From: an uncultured Spirochaetaceae bacterium
Lineage (GTDB): Bacteria; Spirochaetota; Spirochaetia; Sphaerochaetales; Sphaerochaetaceae
Assembly (NCBI GenBank): GCA_944392975.1
Contig: CALXYN010000005.1
Location: forward strand, 1-64,000
Reading direction: 5' to 3'
Length of the DNA stretch: 64,000 nucleotides
Position 1 is the first letter of the stretch, and each line of letters starts with the position of its first letter. The position numbers and the translations under genes are program-made. This document shows, in pieces, positions 51,027 through 60,667 of this stretch. Under the pieces are notes generated by a model. The model made no database searches. It saw only the letters and a list, made by a program, of their open reading frames with translations, and had not been told where the DNA came from.

Positions 51027-51793
51027 TACAGTCTCCTTATATGGAAACCACCATCTACATCAATGAAAGAACCTGTTGTATAAAGCAGGTCATCGCCGGC
51101 AAACACCGAGACAGCAGCAGCAACATCCTCTGGTGTACCCCAGCGAGCTATCGGGAAAACACCATCAGCAATAAGCTTGTCATACTTATCATTTACTGTC
51201 TTTGTCATGTCGGTTTTTATCACACCGGGACGAACTTCATTCACAAAGATTCCATAAGGAGCAAGAGCATCAGCATATACCTTAGTAAGCATCGATATAC
51301 CGGCTTTGGAGACGCAGTACTGAGCCCTATTTGGAGAAGATACCTCTGCCGAACAAGAGGAAATATTCACAATCGTACCCCGTTTCCTACCAGTTATGCT
51401 TTGAGAGACCATGACCTTTGCCACAAGCTGTGTCATAAACATATTGGATTTCGTATTTGTATCAACAACATAATCCCAGCTCTCCTCAGACATAGAGAGG
51501 ATATCCGTTCTTTCCTTAGGAGCAACACCCGCATTGTTAACAAGCAAATCAATTCTACCAAAGCGCGAAACCACTTCATTCACAAGATGTTCTCTCTCGC
51601 TCTGCTGTGAGACATCACACTGAATGTATACAGGTTTCAGGCCTTCTTTCCCAATCTCAGCAAGCGCATCGGCAACGGCCTCTTCACTGCGACGCCCCCC
51701 GCACACAACCTGAAAACCATCAGCTGTCAGCCTTCTGGATACAGCAAGTCCTATTCCTCGGCATCCACCTGTAACTATAGCAATCCTGTTCAT
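51026..51793 (-). CDS. Short-chain dehydrogenase/reductase
   Basis: 255 residues, classical SDR. Cofactor loop VTGGCRGIGLAVSRRL, NNAGVAP, catalytic Ser in IVNISSCSAEV, and YCVSKAGISM (Tyr-x3-Lys). Ends TTGSFIDVDGGFHIRRL. Annotated often as 3-oxoacyl-ACP reductase, but in this operon an oxidation or reduction of a sugar acid is more likely. GGAGGG precedes the ATG. Confidence 0.87.
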   Translation of the reverse strand: MNRIAIVTGGCRGIGLAVSRRLTADGFQVVCGGRRSEEAVADALAEIGKEGLKPVYIQCDVSQQSEREHLVNEVVSRFGRIDLLVNNAGVAPKERTDILSMSEESWDYVVDTNTKSNMFMTQLVAKVMVSQSITGRKRGTIVNISSCSAEVSSPNRAQYCVSKAGISMLTKVYADALAPYGIFVNEVRPGVIKTDMTKTVNDKYDKLIADGVFPIARWGTPEDVAAAVSVFAGDDLLYTTGSFIDVDGGFHIRRL

Positions 51794-51811
51794 TTTACCC
51801 TCCCTCCTGCT

Positions 51812-52816
51812 TCAGCTTATTTTTATCTTCTTACCTCTTGAATGCTGAATGGCATTGACAATCCGCACCGCATTAAGGCCAGTATGACAATCACCGATAA
51901 ATGGCCGGTTTTCAGCAAGAGATCTGTAGAACTCCTCAATCATGATTCCATGGGAAACGCCCCACTCAGACTTTTCCCCCTTCAATACCTCTGCACCATG
52001 GAAAATCACGTTTCCATTCTCTTCTTCGATGGTAAGTCCGCTCTGCTTCACAGTAAGCACAGCTTTTTCAAGCCTCAATTCGACTGTGCAGATTTTTGAG
52101 CCCGGATAGCAATTTGAGCAGAAACCTACTGCTGTTGCACCGTTTTTCAAATAGAAGAGAACTGCTGCCGTATCATCAACGACATAGTCATCAGTATCTC
52201 TGAGCTTTGCATCGAACCCGGAAAGCGCCTCAACTCCACCTGTGAGATAATCGAGAAGATCCAGCGTATGTATTGACTGATTTATGATGCAGCCACCACC
52301 TTCACCTTCATAGGTACCTCTCCAAGGACTCTCTGAATAGTATTTTCCATGACGGTCCCAGGCCACAAGAACCATGCCACTCATTATCTTTCCATATACA
52401 CCATCATCAATAAGCTTCTTTGCTTCTACTGTTGCCTTATTCATCCTGTTCTGGAAACAGACGCCAAGACGCATTCCGGTCTCTTCACTTACCTTGACCA
52501 TTCTTTCTGCATCGTACGGTGTTATCGCAAGAGGCTTTTCACAAAAGACATTGATACCATGTCTCATCAAATCAATGGCAATTTCAGGATGAGTGTTATG
52601 TGGTGTGACAATGTGTGCCACATCGATATTCTTATCAAAGAGATCCCGATAATCAGTAAGGACGGATCCCCCAAAACGCTCGGAGAACGCCTGAGCTTTT
52701 TCTCTATCTATATCAACAGCATAGACAAGGTCTGCAAAACTGCTTCCAGACAATGCTTTACCATGATTTTTTGATACTGCTCCGCAGCCAATGACTGCAG
52801 TTCTTGCTTTTTCCAT
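51812..52816 (-). CDS. Gfo/Idh/MocA-family oxidoreductase 1
   Basis: 334 residues. NAD(P) fold AVIGCGAVSKNHGKALS, then DVAHIVTPHNTHPEIAIDLM, cofactor-binding FCEKPLAIT (Lys) near 95, and the C-terminal beta-sheet domain with HTLDLLDYLTGG (catalytic His). Acts on sugars, sugar acids or inositols. AGGAGG precedes the ATG, which overlaps the regulator stop (TGATG). One of three paralogues in this operon. Confidence 0.88.
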   Translation of the reverse strand: MEKARTAVIGCGAVSKNHGKALSGSSFADLVYAVDIDREKAQAFSERFGGSVLTDYRDLFDKNIDVAHIVTPHNTHPEIAIDLMRHGINVFCEKPLAITPYDAERMVKVSEETGMRLGVCFQNRMNKATVEAKKLIDDGVYGKIMSGMVLVAWDRHGKYYSESPWRGTYEGEGGGCIINQSIHTLDLLDYLTGGVEALSGFDAKLRDTDDYVVDDTAAVLFYLKNGATAVGFCSNCYPGSKICTVELRLEKAVLTVKQSGLTIEEENGNVIFHGAEVLKGEKSEWGVSHGIMIEEFYRSLAENRPFIGDCHTGLNAVRIVNAIQHSRGKKIKIS

Positions 52817-55053
52817 CAGCCTTCCTCCTGTTTAAAACTTCTGTATTGTCCAGGTGTCACGCCTTCGAGCTTACGGAACACTCGCATGAAAGTGCGCAAT
52901 GATCCGAAACCGCACTTATCGGCAATCTCCTGTATCTGTTCTCCTTTTTCAAGAAGCCGTTTTGCTACCTCAACGCGTATATGCGAGATGTAATCGGAAA
53001 TATTCATTCTGTGATAGCGTTTGAATATCTTAGACAAATACGCCAATGATATACCCAGGGAATCTGCAACTTCAGAAACATTGAGCATCGGATCAGAATA
53101 ACGCTCACCAATAAGGGCAATCGCTTTCTGATAGATTCTATAGGTTTCATCCTGAATATTTCCCATTGCATTTCTTGCTTCAACCACAGAAGAGCAGAAT
53201 TTCTTTACGTTCTCCTCCAGCGTCAACCTTACCGTTTCAGGATTTCTTGTCTGGAGTATCACCGGAACTGAAAATGGCACGAATTGAGATCCGAATATAT
53301 CTTCAAGCTTCACAGAAATACGGAGAATGTCATTGGAAATTGCGAAAAGAAGATAACGGAGATGACGAGGAGAAACACCAGCTTCTGTATTCTTCTGATA
53401 AACATCTCTGATAATCTCTATAGCTTCATCAACATTACCTTCTGACACAGCATTGCTAAGTACATAAGCAGATTCAGGAGAATAGATGTATCTCCTGCCA
53501 TTTGCCATCGCATTTACATCGCGTGAGAATACAAGCTCGTGGATATTCATGTTTTTCCTGTATTCAAGCGTGCTTATTGCAGAAACATAAGCATTCCCGA
53601 TATTCTCAACACCCTCTACTTTATCAGAAGCAGCCATTCCAGAGATGATATCAAGCGGAAGCTTGTCAGCATAAGATGCTATGTCACGATAGACATCATT
53701 ACCAGCTGCAAGATACTCCTCTGTGAATGAGAAAAGGACTGCGGCTCCATATTGCGATGGAAATGGATATACCTTCATCATCTCTTTAGGAATGACCTCG
53801 TTGATGGCATTCTCGACAGTCTCTGTATTCTCAGTATCAGCAATGAATACCATGAATTTATCTGTCGGGAAGGATATTCCGCATTCCTCAAGAGCATTCT
53901 GCGAGACAAATCCATCTTCAGGCCCGGAAACAAGAGTCTTTAGCATACTCGACTTCAGAGAAGCTGTCTGTTTTTCAATAACAGATCCAAGTCCCTCTTT
54001 CTCGCGTTCAAGCCTGGAAACAGATGAGACAAATGGTGAGTAAATTCCATCTGCTTCCTCTGTATCTGCTCCGATTTCATTTATTGCATTCTCAAGTTCA
54101 CTCCAATCCTTGCGTATTCTCCGGACTGAAAATATCGCAGTAAAAAGTCCAGCCACAATTATGTAGACAATCATCGCACTGTACATCAGATATACCGGGC
54201 GGTAATATTCAGATTTCTCTATGCGTATCACATATGTGAAATTTGTCTCATCAGAAGGTGCTGTAGCTATGATATCATCCCTCCAGGGATTCTCATTAGA
54301 GGAGAGAGAGAAGAGCGTAACATCTTCGGCGCTTTCAACTGGATTATCAGAGAGATCAAAGATAAACTTCCCAGTTACAGAACTGAAGAGCATGATGTTG
54401 TTATACTGGCCAAAATCACTTTCGTTGTCGCGTATTGAATCAAGAGATACTATTGCAGCCACATAAAACTTACTGCTCAGGTAGTTCAATGGTCTTGTGA
54501 TGATAACCCTGTGTATTTCCCTTCCGTTTGGAAGTGTATAGGAGGCATCATGAATCTCCATAGCCTGAATACGGTCAGAAAATATTTCCGTCGCCTCTTC
54601 CTGTGTAAGCTGTAGATTGTATTCCATCAGGCTATGTATACGGCTTAACCGACCATAGCGTACTGTAGAAATATACAGATCCATAGATGGACTATAGACA
54701 ATAAGCCCATCTATGTAAGATTTTGTCGTGTCGACCCTCTGAAGAGAGGAGACCTGCTGGAAAAGCAGATAAGCAGGGATATCTCTGAACTCCTCGTATT
54801 GGGAAATATCATCAAAATCCTCATCCATGAAAAGCTCAGTAGCTGACGCATTCACGTCAGCAAAGATGCTATCCATTGTGAATTTCACATGCTCTACTGC
54901 AAGCCCGTTATAATAACTTGTCTCTCCATCAATAATCGACATGAAAATGGCAATAAAAAAGAAAAAGAGGACAATGGGAATCACGAATATCACAAAATAT
55001 GTGATTCCCCAGGATGCAACTACATTCTTTTTGAAAGTCCTCTTCTTAACCAT
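52816..55053 (-). CDS. AraC-type regulator with membrane-anchored extracytoplasmic sensor
   Basis: 745 residues. First transmembrane helix at residues 12-36 (VIFVIPIVLFFFFIAIF), a roughly 250-residue external sensor region, second helix near 290 (VYLMYSAMIVYIIVAGLF), a cytoplasmic linker, and a C-terminal double helix-turn-helix (YQKAIALIGERYSDPMLNVS, ISLAYLSKIFKRYHRMNISD, EIADKCGFGSLRTFMRVFRK). This one-protein sensor/regulator design is known from polysaccharide operons of Paenibacillus, Bacillus and Treponema. It presumably senses oligosaccharide outside and activates this operon. The start at 55053 follows the upstream stop by 2 bp; an ATG nine codons earlier is possible. Confidence 0.86.
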   Translation of the reverse strand: MVKKRTFKKNVVASWGITYFVIFVIPIVLFFFFIAIFMSIIDGETSYYNGLAVEHVKFTMDSIFADVNASATELFMDEDFDDISQYEEFRDIPAYLLFQQVSSLQRVDTTKSYIDGLIVYSPSMDLYISTVRYGRLSRIHSLMEYNLQLTQEEATEIFSDRIQAMEIHDASYTLPNGREIHRVIITRPLNYLSSKFYVAAIVSLDSIRDNESDFGQYNNIMLFSSVTGKFIFDLSDNPVESAEDVTLFSLSSNENPWRDDIIATAPSDETNFTYVIRIEKSEYYRPVYLMYSAMIVYIIVAGLFTAIFSVRRIRKDWSELENAINEIGADTEEADGIYSPFVSSVSRLEREKEGLGSVIEKQTASLKSSMLKTLVSGPEDGFVSQNALEECGISFPTDKFMVFIADTENTETVENAINEVIPKEMMKVYPFPSQYGAAVLFSFTEEYLAAGNDVYRDIASYADKLPLDIISGMAASDKVEGVENIGNAYVSAISTLEYRKNMNIHELVFSRDVNAMANGRRYIYSPESAYVLSNAVSEGNVDEAIEIIRDVYQKNTEAGVSPRHLRYLLFAISNDILRISVKLEDIFGSQFVPFSVPVILQTRNPETVRLTLEENVKKFCSSVVEARNAMGNIQDETYRIYQKAIALIGERYSDPMLNVSEVADSLGISLAYLSKIFKRYHRMNISDYISHIRVEVAKRLLEKGEQIQEIADKCGFGSLRTFMRVFRKLEGVTPGQYRSFKQEEG

Positions 55054-55055
55054 GA

Positions 55056-56174
55056 TCAGACAGGAAGACTCCCTCCGCATTTCTCTGCAAGCTTCTCTTT
55101 GAAGAGATCCCCATCGATTGGCAGGTCAATCCAGGAATTACCCATCCACGAAGAAAGATGAATTGCATTTGAAATGGAAAGGCCAAGAATACCTTCCTCT
55201 CCTGGAGCGATAAGCTTAGTACCCTTCAGAATGGCATCACAGAAGTTAGTGATAATACCAGGATGAGATGTATATGTACCTTTGACAGGCACCTCAACCT
55301 TCCAGCACTCAGGCTGACCGATTCCACCCTTGAAGTGGCTGTTGAAGGAAATGGTGTCTTCTCTCAGGCGCGAGAATGAAAGCTTATTATCCTCAAGCAC
55401 AATCTTTCCTCTTGTACCGGTAATCTCAAACCTGTTAGTACCAGGAGCATCTGCAACCGTTGTGATGTATGTGCCTGTTGCACCATTTGGATACTCAAAA
55501 AGAGCAGTCACATCATCCTCAACTTCAATATTTCTGTGCTTGCCATAATAGACTTCAGCCTTGACTCTTGAAGGCATACCTGCAATCCACTGGAACAGAT
55601 CCAGGTTATGAGGATTCTGATTGAGGAGAACCCCGCCACCTTCTCCTTTCCAGGTTGCGCGCCATGAGCTCTGATCATAATAGCACTGAGCTCTATACCA
55701 GTTTGTAATAATCCAGTTTGTGCGAGTTATCTCACCAAGCTCACCACTCTGAACAAGGTCTCTTGCTTTCTGATAAATCGGATTCGTTCTCTGGTTGTAC
55801 ATAATACCGAAAACCTTACCGCTCTCAGCGGCAACCCTGTTCATCTCCTCAACCTGCTTTGTATATACACCTGCAGGTTTCTCACAAAGATAGTGAAGTC
55901 CTGCCTTGAATGATTCGATAGCATATACAGGATGGAAATAGTGAGGAACTGTAGGTATAACAGCATCACAGGCTCCTGAATGAATCAGATCTTCTGCAGT
56001 AGAGAAATAGGAAACACTATCTCCCAGAAGAGCCTTTGCAGCCTCGATACGCTTCTCATCGATATCTGCAACACATGTCAGAACAGCATTTGGAATCTTG
56101 CCGTCTACAAATGACTTCACATGCTGTGAACCCATCTTTCCGTAACCGATAATTCCTATTCTTACCTTATCCAT
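55056..56174 (-). CDS. Gfo/Idh/MocA-family oxidoreductase 2
   Basis: 372 residues. GIIGYGKMGSQHVKSF, CDAVIPTVPHYFHPVYAIES, LCEKPAGVYT, and GGGVLLNQNPHNLDLFQWIA (catalytic-region His). This subfamily is common in oligosaccharide operons, with an extended C-terminus that ends LSSWMGNSWIDLPIDGDLFK. Overlaps the isomerase gene by 8 bp; GGAGG precedes the ATG. Confidence 0.88.
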   Translation of the reverse strand: MDKVRIGIIGYGKMGSQHVKSFVDGKIPNAVLTCVADIDEKRIEAAKALLGDSVSYFSTAEDLIHSGACDAVIPTVPHYFHPVYAIESFKAGLHYLCEKPAGVYTKQVEEMNRVAAESGKVFGIMYNQRTNPIYQKARDLVQSGELGEITRTNWIITNWYRAQCYYDQSSWRATWKGEGGGVLLNQNPHNLDLFQWIAGMPSRVKAEVYYGKHRNIEVEDDVTALFEYPNGATGTYITTVADAPGTNRFEITGTRGKIVLEDNKLSFSRLREDTISFNSHFKGGIGQPECWKVEVPVKGTYTSHPGIITNFCDAILKGTKLIAPGEEGILGLSISNAIHLSSWMGNSWIDLPIDGDLFKEKLAEKCGGSLPV

Positions 56175-56943
56175 TTATTCCTCCATCAAGTTCCCTGAGG
56201 GTTTTCAGAGAAAGTTCAGAATCTTTTATCCAATCATCAGAACTTCCCTCAATACTCATTCTTCCGTCGTAACCAGCCTCTTTTAGATACGAGAAGAAGG
56301 ATACAACCTCTTCCCTCTTTTCAACAGGGTATTTACGACCTTCCAGAAGCGCGATATGTGTATGCATAAGCGGCGAAACAAGAGGAATTCTATGCATGTC
56401 CTCCCCTTCTTTTGCCATATGGTACAAATCTGCAAGAAGCCCGACATTTGGCTCATTTGCTTCCAGTGCAAGAGCAGCTCCTTCTGTCAGGGAATTAATC
56501 AAATTCGTCTCTCCTCTGTTAAGAGGTTCAATTGCAATATCAATACCATGACGAGCCGCAATCTTTCCAATAAGCTTTGTTTTGGAAACAAGGGCACTGA
56601 AAGCTTCCGCCCATTTCCATCCCTCTGGAACAAAACGGGATTTACCACTTCCGAAGACAGCTACAGTTGCCCCAAGTGCATTCATTCTTGTGAAAGCTTT
56701 ATCAAGATAGGCCTCAAGTGATTCATCACTTTCCGCACCTTCTCCTAAAAGCTTCATGGTCTTCAAAAACAGAAGGGAACATGCTTCAACTGAAATTCCT
56801 GAGTTCTCCACTACCTGCAGTGCATTTTCAAAATCCGAATCGCTCATGGCAGCAATGGAATTGAGTTTTCCTTCGATATAATCAAATCCAAGCTTCCTGC
56901 ATTCTGCAGCTTTCAGAATATCTATGCAGATTCCGAATCTCAT
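56167..56943 (-). CDS. Sugar-phosphate isomerase/epimerase-type TIM barrel 1
   Basis: 258 residues of the xylose-isomerase-like barrel. Metal-binding residues are visible in IAIEPLNRGETNLIN (Glu), LLADLYHMAKEGED (Asp, His), HTHIALLEGR and MSIEGSSDD (Glu). Likely isomerises or epimerises a keto-sugar or sugar acid. The start overlaps the heparinase-like gene stop (ATGA). Confidence 0.84.
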   Translation of the reverse strand: MRFGICIDILKAAECRKLGFDYIEGKLNSIAAMSDSDFENALQVVENSGISVEACSLLFLKTMKLLGEGAESDESLEAYLDKAFTRMNALGATVAVFGSGKSRFVPEGWKWAEAFSALVSKTKLIGKIAARHGIDIAIEPLNRGETNLINSLTEGAALALEANEPNVGLLADLYHMAKEGEDMHRIPLVSPLMHTHIALLEGRKYPVEKREEVVSFFSYLKEAGYDGRMSIEGSSDDWIKDSELSLKTLRELDGGING

Positions 56944-58958
56944 TTTACATCAGCCCCCTTTTCAGAAAATGAAATGGTCTTTCCAAGAATGGAAACCGAT
57001 CCTCCTTCATGTGTTACGGAGATATCAGCTTTGATCTCTGAACGTGCAATGACTGTAATGACTACAGAATCTGCCTTTCCATTCTTTCTTAAAGAGAACT
57101 GGGAAACAGGAACACGCACAGGATATCCGAACGAAACCCATCCACCCTTAGGATCTTCAGACCCTGTAAGGAGTACACCATTCCAGCCATCATCAGATGC
57201 AGCATATGACAGGCGATATTCCCTGCCCCTGTCTGTTGTATAAAGAACATCCTTGTCAGACATCTTTCCAGTAGGACGGGCAAAGTTCCAGTAAAGCCTG
57301 AGATCGTGATCACATCTACCTTCTCCCGATATATAATCACAGATAACGCATACACCCTTTCCTGGGAGAAGAACCACCTGTCTTCTATGGAATACAGGAT
57401 CATCCATATAGACATAGCCATTATGGGAGATGTCCATAATTTTCTTATCTGTATCTGATGTGAACTGATGGACCATGCCCCTTACACCACGGACTCTCGA
57501 TACGCCAGGGAATTCTCCCATTGTATGATCATCAACAAACAATGTGTTATGAGCAGGAACGGATGTAAAGTAATGTCTCCAATCCTTCCAGATGGAAGTG
57601 TTGTAGATGAACCTGCCACAGTCAATGAGGATATCCTCCCCACCCATCATCAGCTCCACATGACCGGTATCATTATGCGAATGTGTACTCTTCTCTCCTC
57701 TCTCAAGCTTTACCATCTGCATGAGGAGATAATCCTCTTCTGGACCAAAGCCAGTACGCATTGCATATATACCTGCATCGGAAAGGAATGAATCGTGAAT
57801 TTCAGGTTCCACTCCTTCTTTTCCGCCTGTTGCCAGATAAATGAAATCCTTTCTTCCAGTAAGTTCTCCCATATGGCGGAAATAAGAACGCATCTCGTTA
57901 AGATCCTCAGGGAAGAATGTCAGGTTCATTCCTTCATAAATTGAGGTATCACAACGTCTCGTCAGAAGATCGTCCCTGTCTGCATCACCAATCATCGGAG
58001 TAGAGAAATCAGGTTTCATGATATCAAGAAGGAATTCTGCAGTCTTCTCAAGCTTTGCCATTGCATACGATGGAACTGTATATCCATTGAGACGGAGTAG
58101 CTGCACTGCCTGCAGGAATGAAAGAGAAGCTACCATATGATAGATAGGCGTTCTTTCCATGTGAACACCATCCTCATCAAATGAATAGAGAATCTCATAC
58201 ATCACACGACGATAGCCTTCCTCTCTCCAGATCTTCGCATCCTTCATTTCCGGGAACATGATACCCATCTGCAAAAGCGCTCCACATTCCATCGTGAGCC
58301 AGTTAGATGATCTGGTATGGTTTGTATAGTGTCCAAGAAGGAATGTTGCATGATCATGAACTGATGAAAGGAATACTGACCAGAGATCATCATCAAACGA
58401 AGGACTCTTACGGAATATTTCCATACATGGGAGCCAGGTCGTATAGATTCTCATCGCGGTCTCTATATTTCTCCATGGCTGACCAGGGAATGGAGTCTTT
58501 ATCTCATCAGGAGAGGCAATATGCGCTGCGGCTGGGCAGCTTTCATAGAAACTTCTGAGCTGTGCCCCGAATTCCTTTACATACTTCTCATCTCCTGTAA
58601 GAGCATAAGCCCTTGCAAGTGGCTGCCAGTAGATATGACGCCACAGGGACCATGTCCATTCATTGTCCTTCGAAGTTTCAAGGGTTGGATTGAAATCCCA
58701 TTTGATGGGACCTTCAAACTGATAGCCGAATATATAATGTCTCATCGTCCTCTCTGCTTCCTCGATAATCTCGGAATCAGATGCAAACGATGCTGTGTTT
58801 CTATTGAAAAGATAAACAGGTTTTTCCCTTGTGCGGAAATGTTCTGCAATGGCATGAAGAGCCTGGATTTTATCACAATTTGCTGCACTTTCAGCAGCTT
58901 TCTCTAATCCTGGATACTGGAAATCGATGATTTCCATCAATCTATCCTGCGTATTCAT
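56940..58958 (-). CDS. Heparinase II/III-family polysaccharide lyase (cytoplasmic oligouronide lyase)
   Basis: 672 residues. Alpha-barrel N-terminal half (WRHIYWQPLARAYALTGDEK, NIETAMRIYTTWLPCMEIF, NHTRSSNWLTMECGALLQMG, where Asn/Tyr/His are catalytic in the family) followed by the heparinase II/III beta-sandwich (GEKSTHSHNDTGHVELMMGG, near residue 430). No signal peptide, so it probably acts inside the cell on imported oligosaccharides. Heparin, alginate, ulvan or pectin-derived fragments are all possible substrates. AGAGGA precedes the ATG. Confidence 0.85.
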   Translation of the reverse strand: MNTQDRLMEIIDFQYPGLEKAAESAANCDKIQALHAIAEHFRTREKPVYLFNRNTASFASDSEIIEEAERTMRHYIFGYQFEGPIKWDFNPTLETSKDNEWTWSLWRHIYWQPLARAYALTGDEKYVKEFGAQLRSFYESCPAAAHIASPDEIKTPFPGQPWRNIETAMRIYTTWLPCMEIFRKSPSFDDDLWSVFLSSVHDHATFLLGHYTNHTRSSNWLTMECGALLQMGIMFPEMKDAKIWREEGYRRVMYEILYSFDEDGVHMERTPIYHMVASLSFLQAVQLLRLNGYTVPSYAMAKLEKTAEFLLDIMKPDFSTPMIGDADRDDLLTRRCDTSIYEGMNLTFFPEDLNEMRSYFRHMGELTGRKDFIYLATGGKEGVEPEIHDSFLSDAGIYAMRTGFGPEEDYLLMQMVKLERGEKSTHSHNDTGHVELMMGGEDILIDCGRFIYNTSIWKDWRHYFTSVPAHNTLFVDDHTMGEFPGVSRVRGVRGMVHQFTSDTDKKIMDISHNGYVYMDDPVFHRRQVVLLPGKGVCVICDYISGEGRCDHDLRLYWNFARPTGKMSDKDVLYTTDRGREYRLSYAASDDGWNGVLLTGSEDPKGGWVSFGYPVRVPVSQFSLRKNGKADSVVITVIARSEIKADISVTHEGGSVSILGKTISFSEKGADVK

Positions 58959-58983
58959 ATAATCCTCTGGAAGTGTAATCGAT

Positions 58984-59008
58984 GGCCGCAGGAGAATATC
59001 CCACGGCC
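58984..59008. repeat. Stem-loop between the solute-binding protein and lyase genes
   Basis: GGCCG-CA-GGA-GAATA-TCC-CA-CGGCC, a symmetric hairpin with an internal CA/CA loop in the 77-bp gap after the binding-protein gene. As after livK, it may protect the binding-protein message. Confidence 0.5.
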
Positions 59009-59035
59009 CGAATAAACGATAAGGGTATACCTTAA

Positions 59036-60649
59036 TTACTTTGCCATGTACCTATCGTATGCAGCCTGCTTGATTTCGATAGCTCTGTCGATACCGAAAT
59101 TGTGAAGCTGTTCAATATAGGAATCCCAGCTAGCATCGATATCCTCAGCACCTGTGATGAACTTTGTTTCCATCTCATCTGTGAAGGTTTCGATGTTGTT
59201 CATTATCTGAGCAAGCTCTGAAGCTTCTTCAGTAGTAGTTGTTGCTGGTGGATACATGTATTTACCAAAGTCTGTCTGTGCCCAGAGCTTGATTGCTTCC
59301 TGGAGCTCAGGCAGTGAGTAATACTGCTCGATATATCTTGGATCCTGGATGTATCCGCCTGTTGCATATGTACGTGTATACATACTGAGAGCCTGAGAAA
59401 TCGTATATCCTTCGCTTGTGAGTCCATCTTCTCCTGTAGGAACGACCTTATCAGTATATGTCGGGTATCCATCAATCATTGTGTATGTATCACCCTCAAC
59501 ACCGAAGTTATCAAACATCATTCCTTCTTCCGAGTAAGCATAGTCAAGGAACCTTGCGACAGCTTCAATGTTATCGCATGCAGTTGTGATAGCAGAAGAA
59601 GAACCAGAAGCATCGTAGATATTGTTCATCTTAGCAAACTTGGAAAGGCGTCCCTTCTCCGGTGAAAGCGGCTTTGAAGATACAAGTTCTACAGTTGGAT
59701 CTGACTGCCTCATTGCAGGAAGCCATGTTCCGATTCCGGATCCACCAGGAGCATATGCTGCACCGCAGAGTCCGTTGAGAACGTTCACTCCAAGCTTGTT
59801 CTTATCTACGGAGAGATAGTCGTTATCAAGAAGTCCCTCTTCATAGAGCTTGTTTGTGAACTTGAGATATTCTTTTCTCTGTGGCTCAATGAATCCGTTC
59901 TTAACAACACCGTCTTCTACATAGAATGAATTGCCTGCTGTCTCTGCATAGCTATCAAATCCAGGTCCAAGAACTCTGGAAACATGCTCTTTGCGGAGTG
60001 AGAGAGGCATCTCGATTCCCATTTCTTTGAATGCAACAAGTGCTTCATAGAGCTCTTCCGGAGTCTCTGGAACATCAAGACCGGCTTTGTCGAGAAGGTC
60101 CTTTCTCCAGACCCAACCCTCTGAGAAGAGAAGTGGGTTATTTTCATAGCTTGTTCCCCTGAGGAACGGGAAGCAGTAATATGTTCCATCATCAGTGGAA
60201 ATCATCTTTGCAATGTCAGGATGTTCTTCAAGGAATGCTGTGATATTTGGACAGTATTTCTCAAATACATCATTGAGAGGGATGATGACTTTATCTGCAA
60301 TTGCAGCAGCTGGTCCACCTGGATAACTGATCCATTTATACTGGATGATGTCAGGATAATCGCCAGAAGCAACAAGAATATTGAAAGCTTCTGTTGAGTT
60401 GGATCCTGAATCAGTTACGTGCTGGAACTCAATCTGTACGCCAGTTCTTTCCTGGAGCTGCTGCCAGTAAACTGTATCACCAAAGCTCTGAGCGACCTGG
60501 GCAATATTCGGGTTAAGAGGAGCCCACATTGTGATGATAGGTCTGCCATCTTCGGTTGTTGCACTCTCTTTCGACCCACCGGCGGAAAGAGGAAGAACGA
60601 TAACCAGAAGCATTGCGACTATCGCAAAAATCTTCGAAATCTTCTTCAT
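59036..60649 (-). CDS. Extracellular solute-binding protein (LplA-like, oligosaccharide)
   Basis: 537 residues. The signal peptide ends LSAGGSKES, without lipobox Cys. The body is family-1 solute-binding: PIITMWAPLNPNIAQ, LQERTGVQIEFQHV, NILVASGDYPDIIQYKW, YYCFPFLRGT, WVWRKDLLDKAGLDVPETPE. Long LplA-type proteins deliver oligosaccharides to LplB/YtcP permeases. No permease gene is in the window, unusual for this family; it may lie beyond the right edge or elsewhere. GGAGG precedes the ATG. Confidence 0.87.
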   Translation of the reverse strand: MKKISKIFAIVAMLLVIVLPLSAGGSKESATTEDGRPIITMWAPLNPNIAQVAQSFGDTVYWQQLQERTGVQIEFQHVTDSGSNSTEAFNILVASGDYPDIIQYKWISYPGGPAAAIADKVIIPLNDVFEKYCPNITAFLEEHPDIAKMISTDDGTYYCFPFLRGTSYENNPLLFSEGWVWRKDLLDKAGLDVPETPEELYEALVAFKEMGIEMPLSLRKEHVSRVLGPGFDSYAETAGNSFYVEDGVVKNGFIEPQRKEYLKFTNKLYEEGLLDNDYLSVDKNKLGVNVLNGLCGAAYAPGGSGIGTWLPAMRQSDPTVELVSSKPLSPEKGRLSKFAKMNNIYDASGSSSAITTACDNIEAVARFLDYAYSEEGMMFDNFGVEGDTYTMIDGYPTYTDKVVPTGEDGLTSEGYTISQALSMYTRTYATGGYIQDPRYIEQYYSLPELQEAIKLWAQTDFGKYMYPPATTTTEEASELAQIMNNIETFTDEMETKFITGAEDIDASWDSYIEQLHNFGIDRAIEIKQAAYDRYMAK

Positions 60650-60667
60650 TTGTCATCCTCCTTTTAT

